Source of the DNA: UBA3305 sp002373555
GTDB taxonomy: Bacteria; Bacillota; Clostridia; Lachnospirales; Lachnospiraceae
DNA: 15,318 bases
Direction of reading: 5' to 3'
NCBI GenBank assembly: GCA_946612455.1
Contig: CAMOER010000048.1
Location: forward strand, 1-15,318
A program made the translations under genes and the position numbers. Under the pieces are notes generated by a model that was not told the origin of the DNA, ran no database searches, and saw nothing but the letters and a program-made list of their open reading frames with translations. This document shows, piece by piece, positions 7,008-13,936 of the stretch. Every line of letters begins with the position of its first letter. The first letter of the stretch is position 1.

Positions 7008-7916
7008 ATGGCTGAAGTACTGGCAAGAGCGATATCCATGATGGGTATCATCATTCTCGGATATGTACTGAAGGAAAGAGGCTTTCTTAACAGGAGCCTC
7101 TTTCCTGTGCTGTCCAGGATCACGATCAATATCACCTTACCCTGCGTGATCATTTCCAAATTTTCGGATTTTGATATGAACAGGGCTTTTCTGGTGCTGC
7201 TGCCCATCGGTATTTTGATCAATCTTCTGACGATCCTGATGGGATATATTTCCGGCGCTCCGGGCGGACGGGCACAGCGTGCATTCAACATGATCAATCT
7301 GTCGGGCTTTAATATCGGCGCTTTCGTGCTGCCGTTCACACAGGTGTTTCTGGGTGCGGAAGGCGTTGTCGCGCTGTGTGTATTCGACTGCGGGAATTCC
7401 ATCATGTGCACCGGCGGCACCTATGCGATGGCCTCCATGGTCGCAGGAGAAGGCGAACGGCAGGGAATCAAAGGGTTTCTTGTTAAGCTGTTTTCCTCCA
7501 TTCCCATGGATGTCTATGTGCTCATGGTGATCCTTTCTTTCTTTCATATCAAACTGCCGCTCCTGGTGCGGACCTTCGCCGGCATCGTCGGCAATGCCAA
7601 TGCTTTTCTGGCCATGCTGATCATCGGCATCGGTTTCGAATGGAGAATGAAGAGGGTAGAGGTGAAGGAGACGGTTTTTGTTGTCCTGACCAGATACGCG
7701 ATCGCTGTTGTCTGTGCAGTACTGGCGGCCCGTCTGCTGCCGTTCTCTTCAGAAGTGATCAAGGCGATGATTCTGGCGGCATTTGCACCGCTGTCCGCGC
7801 TTACGCCTGTCTTCACCGAACGGACCGGCGGCGATGTCAGCCTGTCCAGCACGATCAATTCCATCACGATCCTGATCAGTACGGTCATCATTACAACACT
7901 GCTTGTGGTTCTTTAA
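7008..7916 (+). CDS. AEC-family permease (auxin efflux carrier-like transporter)
   Basis: A 302-residue integral membrane protein with about ten hydrophobic segments, matching the auxin efflux carrier (AEC) family in length and layout. Early segments contain the ILGYVLKERGFLN stretch and the NITLPCVIISKFSD helix. The centre has the NLSGFNIGAFVLPF segment and a CGNS turn. The C-terminal half is a second bundle ending in SSTINSITILISTV. Bacterial members export or exchange small organic acids such as malate; the substrate here cannot be read from sequence. A GGAAGG site (6995-7000) is 7 nt upstream. It is probably the last gene of the envelope transcription unit, 16 nt after the preceding stop. 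The promoter for the downstream tRNA begins inside its 3' end. Confidence 0.88.
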   Translation: MAEVLARAISMMGIIILGYVLKERGFLNRSLFPVLSRITINITLPCVIISKFSDFDMNRAFLVLLPIGILINLLTILMGYISGAPGGRAQRAFNMINLSGFNIGAFVLPFTQVFLGAEGVVALCVFDCGNSIMCTGGTYAMASMVAGEGERQGIKGFLVKLFSSIPMDVYVLMVILSFFHIKLPLLVRTFAGIVGNANAFLAMLIIGIGFEWRMKRVEVKETVFVVLTRYAIAVVCAVLAARLLPFSSEVIKAMILAAFAPLSALTPVFTERTGGDVSLSSTINSITILISTVIITTLLVVL

Positions 7917-7930
7917 AAAATTGATATAAT
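7903..7930 (+). promoter_or_regulatory. Promoter for tRNA-Leu (and probably the downstream L,D-transpeptidase)
   Basis: TTGTGG (7903-7908) is followed after 16 nt by a perfect TATAAT (7925-7930), with a TG at 7922-7923 giving an extended -10. The -35 element lies within the last codons of the permease gene. Transcription would start near 7937, about 45 nt before the mature tRNA. Confidence 0.65.
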
Positions 7931-7937
7931 AAATCTT

Positions 7938-7977
7938 GCGGACTGATATATTTTCGATAAATATCCGATCAGTGCGC
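7938..7977 (+). other. Hairpin in the tRNA 5' leader
   Basis: ACTGAT (7942-7947) pairs with ATCAGT (7968-7973). Inside it ATAT pairs with ATAT across a CCG bulge, and outside GCG (7938-7940) can pair with CGC (7975-7977) across a G-G mismatch. No T-run follows, so it is not a terminator. It begins almost at the predicted transcription start. Confidence 0.5.
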
Positions 7978-7981
7978 TCAT

Positions 7982-8063
7982 GCAGATATGGCGGAACTGG
8001 CAGACGCGCTGGATTTAGGTTCCAGTGGTTCACACCGTGTGGGTTCGAATCCCACTATCTGCA
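7982..8063 (+). tRNA. tRNA-Leu, anticodon TAG
   Basis: All arms can be drawn. The acceptor stem is GCAGATA (7982-7988) with TATCTGC (8056-8062), discriminator A8063. The anticodon stem is CTGGA/TCCAG (8009-8013, 8021-8025) with loop TTTAGGT, giving anticodon TAG at 8016-8018 (reads CUN, mainly CUA). The T arm is GTGGG-TTCGAAT-CCCAC (8039-8055). A 13-nt variable region with a GGT/ACC stem marks it as class II, as expected for leucine. The CCA end is not encoded. There is no terminator after it. Confidence 0.97.
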
Positions 8064-8094
8064 TTTATTCTTGTAAAGGACGCAGATACCGCAA

Positions 8095-9810
8095 ATGAAA
8101 AACAACTGGGACAGAAAACTGGAAGAGCTGGAAGATGAACCCGAGCGAGTCAGGCCCGTAAGAAAGGTCCGGTCGTTCTGGATCGTCTTCATTTTTGTAT
8201 TGATCGTTATTGATATATTCGGCATTTTCCTCGCGCTGCGAGAGCATTATTACAGGCATCATTTCCTGCCGGGAACGATGGTGAACGGTCAGGATATCTC
8301 CGGCAGAACAGCAGAAGAAGTGAAAAACGCCATGTCCGACAAGCTGGATGATTATTCCCTGACGGTCTACGAAAGAGATGAAAACGGTGAACGCGTGAGT
8401 GAGACGATCGGCGGTGCGGAGATCGCGCTGGAGATGGATTTTGACAATGCGCTGGAAAAGGCACTCAAAGAGCAGACCCATCTGGAATGGCTGAAGCGTT
8501 TATTCCGCAGTTCTGATTCGAATGAACTCACGCTGTCCTCGGCCGTGAAATATAACCGGGAAGCATGGAAGATGAAGCTGGTCGGCATGAAATGCATGTC
8601 GGAGGATTTCATTACTGCTCCGCAGAATGCGAAGATCAGTGATTACCAGCCCGGCGAAGGATATGTTATCGTTCCGGAAAGCTATGGCAATCAGCCGGAT
8701 AAGAAACGCGTCCGGAAGCTTCTTTCCGAAGCGGTTCTTTCCATGCAGTCCGAGATCGATCTGACTGCCATCGAGGGCATTTACGAAGATCCTGAGATCC
8801 TCTCAAGCGATCCGGAGCTGATCGACCGGAGGGACAAGCTCAACCGCTATGCGACCATGGAGATCGTATATCAGTTCGGCGACCAGAAGGAAGTCCTGGA
8901 CGGCGATATCATTCATACCTGGATCCAGACGGATGATGCCGGAAATGTCACAGTCGATACATCGCATGTTGCCGATTATGTCGCCACCCTGCGTAAAAAA
9001 TACGATACCATTTTCCGGGATCGGGAATTCATGACGAGTTATGGGGTGCCGGTCACGCTGGAAGGCGGCGAGGATAAAGGCGACTACGGCTGGTGGATGG
9101 ATTACACGACCGAGGAGAAGGAACTGACCGAGATGATCCTGAACGGGGAAAGCGGTGAGCGCACACCGGTCTATTTCCAGACCGCAGCCGAGTACGGGGA
9201 ACAGGATTACGGTGACACCTATGTGGAAGTAAACCTGACCGCCCAGCATATTTTCTTCTATAAGAACGGTGTTCTGATGCTCGAATCCGACTGTGTTTCC
9301 GGTAACGAGAGACGCGGGAACGGAACGCCGGAGGGCGTTTACGGAATCACGTATAAGGAGCGCAATGCCACGCTGGAGGGAGAGAATTATTCCACGCCGG
9401 TTTCCTGGTGGATGCCTTTCAACAAGAATGTCGGGCTTCATGATGCGACCTGGAGAAGACAGTTCGGTGCTTCCATCAATATGTCCTCCGGTTCTCACGG
9501 CTGCGTGAATCTTCCTTATAAAGTTGCAAAAGAACTGTACCAGATGGTGGAGACCGGCACGGCCGTTATCTGCTATCACCTGGAAGGGACCGAATCGAAG
9601 GAAACGACGGATCAGACGGACGAAGATATTGCACAGGCTGCCATCGACGCCATCGAGGCGATCGGTACCGTACAGAAAACCGAAGACTGCAAGAAGCTGA
9701 TCGACAGAGCACGGCAGCTTTATAATGGACTGAACAGTACCGGGCGGGGGTACGTTTATAATTATGAGACACTGAAATCTGCGGAAGCAGAATACCGTGC
9801 CTTGAAATAA
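8095..9810 (+). CDS. Membrane-anchored L,D-transpeptidase (YkuD) with peptidoglycan-binding region and C-terminal helical module
   Basis: A 571-residue single-pass membrane protein. A charged cytosolic N-terminus precedes one membrane helix (about 28-48). The extracellular part starts with a putative peptidoglycan-binding region (PG_binding_4/VanW-associated type, starting at GTMVNGQDISGRTAEEV). The L,D-transpeptidase domain covers about 380-496. Its catalytic motif is HDATWRR...SGSHGCVNLP, with His449, His468 and nucleophile Cys470, matching the HX(n)SHGCXN pattern that makes 3-3 peptidoglycan cross-links. After a Thr/Asp-rich linker, residues about 512-571 form a small helical domain resembling modules appended to Firmicute surface proteins. 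The ribosome binding site AAAGGA (8075-8080) is 14 nt from the ATG, longer than usual, but no upstream in-frame start exists. It follows the tRNA by 31 nt with no terminator and precedes the peptidase gene by 17 nt. Confidence 0.9.
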   Translation: MKNNWDRKLEELEDEPERVRPVRKVRSFWIVFIFVLIVIDIFGIFLALREHYYRHHFLPGTMVNGQDISGRTAEEVKNAMSDKLDDYSLTVYERDENGERVSETIGGAEIALEMDFDNALEKALKEQTHLEWLKRLFRSSDSNELTLSSAVKYNREAWKMKLVGMKCMSEDFITAPQNAKISDYQPGEGYVIVPESYGNQPDKKRVRKLLSEAVLSMQSEIDLTAIEGIYEDPEILSSDPELIDRRDKLNRYATMEIVYQFGDQKEVLDGDIIHTWIQTDDAGNVTVDTSHVADYVATLRKKYDTIFRDREFMTSYGVPVTLEGGEDKGDYGWWMDYTTEEKELTEMILNGESGERTPVYFQTAAEYGEQDYGDTYVEVNLTAQHIFFYKNGVLMLESDCVSGNERRGNGTPEGVYGITYKERNATLEGENYSTPVSWWMPFNKNVGLHDATWRRQFGASINMSSGSHGCVNLPYKVAKELYQMVETGTAVICYHLEGTESKETTDQTDEDIAQAAIDAIEAIGTVQKTEDCKKLIDRARQLYNGLNSTGRGYVYNYETLKSAEAEYRALK

Positions 9811-9827
9811 GATCGACCGGAGGTTGT

Positions 9828-10904
9828 ATGAGCGTAATTGTAAGACAGAGACTCGCAGAATGGCTGGAAGAGAATGATCTCGATGCCATTTTCATCAGCA
9901 AACTGATGAATGTCCGATATGTCAGTGACTATACCAGTGACGATGCCTATCTGCTTCTGACCAGAAAGACCCAGTATTTTATCACGGATCCCCGTTATAC
10001 CGAACAGGCGTCCAAGGAGTGCCTGAGCTTCACGATCCTGGAGTGGAGGAGCATCGGTTCCGTGGGTGACGCGATCGGGAAGATTGCCAGAGAAGAAGGC
10101 CTGAAGCGGATCGCCTTTGAAGAAGATCATCTCACGTATGCTTTCTATGCTTCGATCAAAGAAGCCTGTGATGTCGAACTGGTCCCGCAGAGCGGTGTTG
10201 TCGAGGAGATGCGTTCTCACAAGACCCCGCAGGAAATCGATTATCTGCGGGCTTCCTGCCAGATCGCTGCGGATGCATTTGAAAAGATCATCAAGGATAT
10301 CCGGGTTGGCGTGACCGAGAAGGAGCTTGCAGCAAAGCTTTCCTATTACATGGTTGCCCTCGGATCGGATACCAAGCCGTACGGAAATATCCTGATCTCC
10401 GGTGCCAGGACATCGCTCCTGCATGGCATCCCTTCGGCGAAAGCCCTCGAATTCGGCGATTTTGTGCTCATGGATTACGGCTGCCAGTACAAGGGATATC
10501 TGTCCGACATGACCAGGACCGTCGTTGTCGGCAGAGCCAATGCGAAACAGCGGGAAGTCTACCGGCTGGAGCAGGAAATGCTCGATGCCATGGAAGCGGA
10601 GATGAAGCCGGGCGCTTCCGCCAGCCATGTCTATCAGGTGGGCGCGGATATCATTAAGGATACGGAATATTTCCAGTACCACTACCAGGGCGTCGGCCAC
10701 GGGATCGGCATGTTCGTTCATGAAGTTCCGTTCCTGGGACCGAATCATAAATATATCCTCACGAAGGATACCGTGATGACTGCTGAACCCGGCATCTATA
10801 TACCCGGATGGGGCGGCGTACGGATCGAGGATACCCTTCTGATCACGGAGGACGGAGCCGAGAATCTGACGCCTGCCAGGAAAGAACTGATCGAGCTGGT
10901 TTGA
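9828..10904 (+). CDS. M24-family aminopeptidase, Xaa-Pro aminopeptidase/dipeptidase type
   Basis: A 358-residue cytosolic metallopeptidase with the usual two-part layout: an N-terminal creatinase-like domain (about 1-130) and a C-terminal pita-bread catalytic domain. All five dinuclear metal ligands are present: Asp216 in VLMDYGC, Asp227 in YLSDMTRT, His291 in GVGHGIGM, Glu320 in TAEPGIY and Glu334 in VRIEDTL. The HGI and HEVP segments around His291 are those of prolyl-specific members, so it should release N-terminal residues before proline or cleave Xaa-Pro dipeptides. The length fits the short PepP/YqhT/PepQ group of Firmicutes; distinguishing these needs a tree. GGAGG (9819-9823) is only 4 nt before the ATG, slightly short. 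It sits 17 nt after the L,D-transpeptidase and is probably co-transcribed with it. The yerC promoter overlaps its stop codon. Confidence 0.92.
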   Translation: MSVIVRQRLAEWLEENDLDAIFISKLMNVRYVSDYTSDDAYLLLTRKTQYFITDPRYTEQASKECLSFTILEWRSIGSVGDAIGKIAREEGLKRIAFEEDHLTYAFYASIKEACDVELVPQSGVVEEMRSHKTPQEIDYLRASCQIAADAFEKIIKDIRVGVTEKELAAKLSYYMVALGSDTKPYGNILISGARTSLLHGIPSAKALEFGDFVLMDYGCQYKGYLSDMTRTVVVGRANAKQREVYRLEQEMLDAMEAEMKPGASASHVYQVGADIIKDTEYFQYHYQGVGHGIGMFVHEVPFLGPNHKYILTKDTVMTAEPGIYIPGWGGVRIEDTLLITEDGAENLTPARKELIELV

Positions 10905-10929
10905 CATTTATGCATATTTATGGTATTTT
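10901..10929 (+). promoter_or_regulatory. Strong promoter for yerC, overlapping the peptidase stop codon
   Basis: A perfect TTGACA (10901-10906) is followed after 17 nt by TATTTT (10924-10929) with TG at 10921-10922 (extended -10). The TGA stop of the M24 peptidase (10902-10904) lies inside the -35 element. The 8-bp palindrome GTAATTAC (10936-10943) sits at the predicted start site and could be an operator, though nothing ties it to a particular regulator. Confidence 0.7.
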
Positions 10930-10968
10930 GTTACTGTAATTACCACAAAGCCACACAAGGTAAGTATC

Positions 10969-11253
10969 ATGAATAAAAGACCTGATAAAGAAGCGGAAGA
11001 AGTTTTTTATGATGCTATTCTGTCTTTACAGACAAGGGAAGAATGTGAAGCATTTTTTGAGGATGTCTGTACTGTCAATGAGCTGATCGCGATCTCGCAG
11101 AGGCTTGCTGTTGCAAGGCAGCTGCGGGAAGGGAAGACCTACCTGGAGATCGCCGAGAGCACCGGCGCATCCACAGCGACGATCAGCCGGGTGAACAGAA
11201 GCCTTAACTACGGTAAAAACGGATACAATACTGTAATGGACCGCCTGAAATGA
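10969..11253 (+). CDS. yerC: YerC/YecD family TrpR-related DNA-binding protein
   Basis: A 94-residue all-helical protein of the TrpR superfamily, YerC/YecD branch. Helices in the first 55 residues include the LQTREECEAFFEDVCTVNEL block typical of the family. A helix-turn-helix follows at about 59-77 (LEIAESTGASTATISRVNR). The tail is NYGKNGYN. Length equals the family norm of about 95-100. It is expected to bind DNA as a dimer, but the target genes and effector are not established for this branch. AAGG (10957-10960) is 8 nt from the ATG. It has its own strong promoter and its stop codon abuts a strong terminator. Position next to pcrA matches the Bacillus subtilis yer region, from memory, which supports the call. 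Confidence 0.9.
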   Translation: MNKRPDKEAEEVFYDAILSLQTREECEAFFEDVCTVNELIAISQRLAVARQLREGKTYLEIAESTGASTATISRVNRSLNYGKNGYNTVMDRLK

Positions 11254-11280
11254 AAGAGAGGATGTCCTCTCTTTTTTTTT
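11253..11280 (+). terminator. Strong intrinsic terminator between yerC and pcrA
   Basis: AAAGAGAGG (11253-11261) pairs with CCTCTCTTT (11266-11274) around a 4-nt loop, and nine T's run 11272-11280. The stem starts at the last base of the yerC stop codon, and the pcrA start codon lies only 16 nt after the T-run. Confidence 0.92.
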
Positions 11281-11296
11281 CACACGGAGGAGAGAT

Positions 11297-13537
11297 ATGA
11301 ACATGATTCTTGAAGGATTGAACGGACCGCAGAAGGAAGCGGTCGTGACCACCGAAGGCCCCGTGCTGATTCTGGCGGGCGCCGGTTCGGGAAAGACAAA
11401 AGCGCTTACGCACCGCATCGCGTATATCATAGACCAGAAGCTGGCACAGCCCTGGAATATTCTCGCGATCACCTTTACGAATAAAGCTGCGGGTGAGATG
11501 AGAGACCGTGTCGATGTGCTGACAGGAGAGAAAGGACAGGATGTCTGGGTCTCCACGTTCCATTCGATGTGCGCAAAGATCCTGCGGAGACATGCGGAGA
11601 AGCTTGGCTATACGTCGTCCTTCTCCATCTATGACACGGATGAGCAGAAGACGCTGATCCGCCAGGTCGTATCCTCCCTGGAACTGGATAAGAAGAATTA
11701 TCCTGAGAGAAGCATGCTCTCCATTATTTCTTCTGCCAAAAATTCCATGCTGACGCCCGATCTTTTCGAGAAGGAAAACATGGGAGATTTCCGTATGCGG
11801 AAGGTATCCGATATCTACCGCACATATCAGGAGCAGCTGCAGAAGAACAATGCCATGGATTTCGATGATCTGCTGCTGAAGACCGTTGAGCTTTTTGAGT
11901 ACAACGAAGATGTTCTTTCCTACTATCAGGACAGATTCCGTTATATTCATGTGGACGAGTACCAGGATACGAATGCCGTTCAGTTCAGGCTGGTGTCGAT
12001 GCTCGCGAAAAAGCACAGAAATCTGTGCGTCGTCGGTGACGATGATCAGTCGATCTACAAATTCCGCGGCGCGGATATCCGCAATATCCTGGATTTCGAG
12101 AAGACCTTCCCGGATGCGGTCGTGATCCGGCTCGAACAGAACTATCGTTCCACCAAGAATATCCTCGGCGTAGCCAATGAAGTCATCCGCAATAATCAGG
12201 GGCGGAAGGACAAGACGCTCTGGACGAAGAACGATGCCGGCCCCCAGGTCGAGTTTTATGAATACGAATCTGCGTATGACGAAGCGGACGGCGTGATCCG
12301 GGACATCATCCAGAACAAGGAGAAGTATCCTTACGGATCCTGTGCCGTGCTGTACCGTACCAATGCCCAGTCCCGTATTTTCGAAGAAAAATGCGTAGCC
12401 TACAATGTGCCCTACAGAATGGTCGGCGGCGTGAATTTCTATCAGAGAAAAGAGATCAAGGATCTGATTTCCTATCTGAAGACCATCGAGAACGGACGGG
12501 ATGATCTGGCGGTTCTCCGCATCATCAATGTGCCCAGACGCGGGATCGGCAATGTGACGCTTGCCCGACTGGAATCGATCGCGGCGGAAGCCGGCATGTC
12601 TTTGTATGATGTCATTCAGGAGGAATCCCTTCTTTCCGGCATCGGACGCGCAGCCGGAAAGATCACGGAATTCGGAAAACAGCTTGCCGCATTCCGGCAG
12701 CTTGCCGCCTGCATTACCGTAAAGGATCTTCTGGAGAAGGTGCTGGACGAGACCGGCTACAAGGCCGAACTGATCGCGGAAGATACCGTGGAATCCAAAG
12801 CCAGGATCGAGAATATCGAAGAACTGATCAGCAAGGCTGCAGAGTTCGGTGATGAACCGGATGATCCGGAAGCGCTTGGGAGATTCCTGGAGGAAGTCGC
12901 GCTTGTTGCGGATGTCGACAGCCTGAACAACGATGATGACAGAGTGGTCCTGATGACCCTGCACGCTGCGAAAGGCCTGGAGTTCCCGAAGGTCTACATG
13001 GCAGGCATGGAAGAAGGGCTGTTCCCCGGAAGGATGGCAATGTTCTCCGGCGATGAGGATATCGAGGAAGAACGCAGGCTCTGTTATGTCGGCATGACGA
13101 GGGCGAAGGAGTCGCTGGCGCTCACAGCCGCACATTCCAGAATGCTGAACGGCGAAACGACTTACCCGAAGACTTCCCGGTTCGTAAACGAGATCCCTTC
13201 CAATATGCTCCGCAAGAAGATCCGCACAGCGGCTGCAAAATCCATGAAGCAGGCCGCTTACAAGGATGTGGATTCCATCAACGGAAGCTACCGGCCGAAA
13301 GCCAGGATCCTGGGGACGAATGCATCCGCCAATTACAGAGTTGGCAGGGATTTCACGACAGAACGAGCGGATTCGCTGGATTATGCCGTCGGCGACAGAG
13401 TCCGGCATATCAAGTTCGGCGAGGGAACGGTGCAGAAGATCGAAGAAGGAAAGAAGGATTTTGAGGTGACGGTGAATTTTGACCGCGTCGGCGTCAAGAA
13501 TCTTTTCGCTTCCTTTGCCAAGCTGAAGAAGGTTTGA
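11297..13537 (+). CDS. pcrA: ATP-dependent 3'-5' DNA helicase PcrA (UvrD/Rep family)
   Basis: A 746-residue superfamily 1A helicase, close to the usual PcrA length. Motifs appear in order: Q-motif LNGPQKEAV near residue 8, Walker A GAGSGKT with Lys33, Walker B VDEYQDTN (Asp220, Glu221), motif III GDDDQSIYKFRGAD, motif IV LEQNYRST, motif V TLHAAKGLEFPKVY, and motif VI EERRLCYVGMTRAKE. The C-terminal 45 residues (GDRVRHIKFGEGTVQKI onward) form the Tudor-like region through which PcrA contacts RNA polymerase. The enzyme unwinds DNA in repair and rolling-circle replication and removes RecA or stalled RNA polymerase. The ribosome binding site GGAGGAGAG (11287-11295) is close to the ATG at 11297; a second in-frame ATG at 11303 gives better spacing and may be used. 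No promoter fits between the yerC terminator and the start, so transcription must come from upstream. Confidence 0.96.
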   Translation: MNMILEGLNGPQKEAVVTTEGPVLILAGAGSGKTKALTHRIAYIIDQKLAQPWNILAITFTNKAAGEMRDRVDVLTGEKGQDVWVSTFHSMCAKILRRHAEKLGYTSSFSIYDTDEQKTLIRQVVSSLELDKKNYPERSMLSIISSAKNSMLTPDLFEKENMGDFRMRKVSDIYRTYQEQLQKNNAMDFDDLLLKTVELFEYNEDVLSYYQDRFRYIHVDEYQDTNAVQFRLVSMLAKKHRNLCVVGDDDQSIYKFRGADIRNILDFEKTFPDAVVIRLEQNYRSTKNILGVANEVIRNNQGRKDKTLWTKNDAGPQVEFYEYESAYDEADGVIRDIIQNKEKYPYGSCAVLYRTNAQSRIFEEKCVAYNVPYRMVGGVNFYQRKEIKDLISYLKTIENGRDDLAVLRIINVPRRGIGNVTLARLESIAAEAGMSLYDVIQEESLLSGIGRAAGKITEFGKQLAAFRQLAACITVKDLLEKVLDETGYKAELIAEDTVESKARIENIEELISKAAEFGDEPDDPEALGRFLEEVALVADVDSLNNDDDRVVLMTLHAAKGLEFPKVYMAGMEEGLFPGRMAMFSGDEDIEEERRLCYVGMTRAKESLALTAAHSRMLNGETTYPKTSRFVNEIPSNMLRKKIRTAAAKSMKQAAYKDVDSINGSYRPKARILGTNASANYRVGRDFTTERADSLDYAVGDRVRHIKFGEGTVQKIEEGKKDFEVTVNFDRVGVKNLFASFAKLKKV

Positions 13538-13576
13538 GATAAAGACAAAAAATATATAGTACAATAAGAAAAAGTG

Positions 13577-13585
13577 TGCTATAAT
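13577..13585 (+). promoter_or_regulatory. Extended -10 promoter for the small acidic membrane protein
   Basis: TGCTATAAT contains a perfect TATAAT (13580-13585) preceded by TGn. The -35 position (around 13557) is poor, consistent with an extended -10 promoter. Transcription would begin near 13592, about 37 nt before the start codon. Confidence 0.6.
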
Positions 13586-13628
13586 ACTGACAACTGTAAA
13601 AATTGCTCCGTCAGAAAGGGGAATCGAT

Positions 13629-13862
13629 ATGAGTGACAGCTTCGTAAAAGTCCAGACTGTAGCGAAAGAAAAGAAGAGCCTGATCGTCAAGATCCTGATC
13701 GCGATCTGTGTCATTGCGGTCGTTGCCGCAGCCTGCTACTTCATCTATCAGTATTTCTTCAAGGATGAACTCGAGGAAATCGAAGACGATATGATCTTTG
13801 ATGATGAAGAAGATCTTGAGGACTTCTTTGAAGATGAGGATGAACCCGCGGAAGAGGAGTAA
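13629..13862 (+). CDS. Small single-pass membrane protein with a highly acidic C-terminal tail
   Basis: A 77-residue protein of no family I recognise. Residues 1-17 are polar and end in the basic KEKK stretch. Residues about 18-44 are one hydrophobic helix finishing in an aromatic YFIYQYFF patch. The last 33 residues contain 22 Asp or Glu. Basic residues before the helix suggest N-in, C-out topology, placing the acidic tail outside the membrane, where it could bind cations or basic wall proteins. Coding status is supported by a good AAAGGGG ribosome binding site 7-8 nt upstream, a dedicated promoter, and a terminator 28 nt after the stop. A 258-nt reading frame on the opposite strand overlaps it but lacks such signals. 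It is isolated between pcrA and a rRNA methyltransferase gene, so the context gives no functional clue. Confidence 0.75.
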   Translation: MSDSFVKVQTVAKEKKSLIVKILIAICVIAVVAAACYFIYQYFFKDELEEIEDDMIFDDEEDLEDFFEDEDEPAEEE

Positions 13863-13890
13863 TGGCAATTGATTTCGGCATTTATTACCA

Positions 13891-13914
13891 GGCTGTCGTC
13901 AGACAGCCTTTTTT
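13891..13914 (+). terminator. Intrinsic terminator after the small membrane protein gene
   Basis: AGGCTGTC (13891-13898) pairs perfectly with GACAGCCT (13903-13910) around a GTCA loop and is followed by a run of T's to 13914. The start codon of the rRNA methyltransferase gene lies only 22 nt further on. Confidence 0.9.
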
Positions 13915-13936
13915 ACTGTAATGGATGGAGCAGAAT

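Noticed and set aside
11204..13714. An 836-codon open frame on the minus strand across pcrA
   Set aside because: It mirrors a gene with all helicase motifs, has no domain pattern of its own, and spans the pcrA promoter-distal signals and the next gene's start. It results from codon bias in pcrA.
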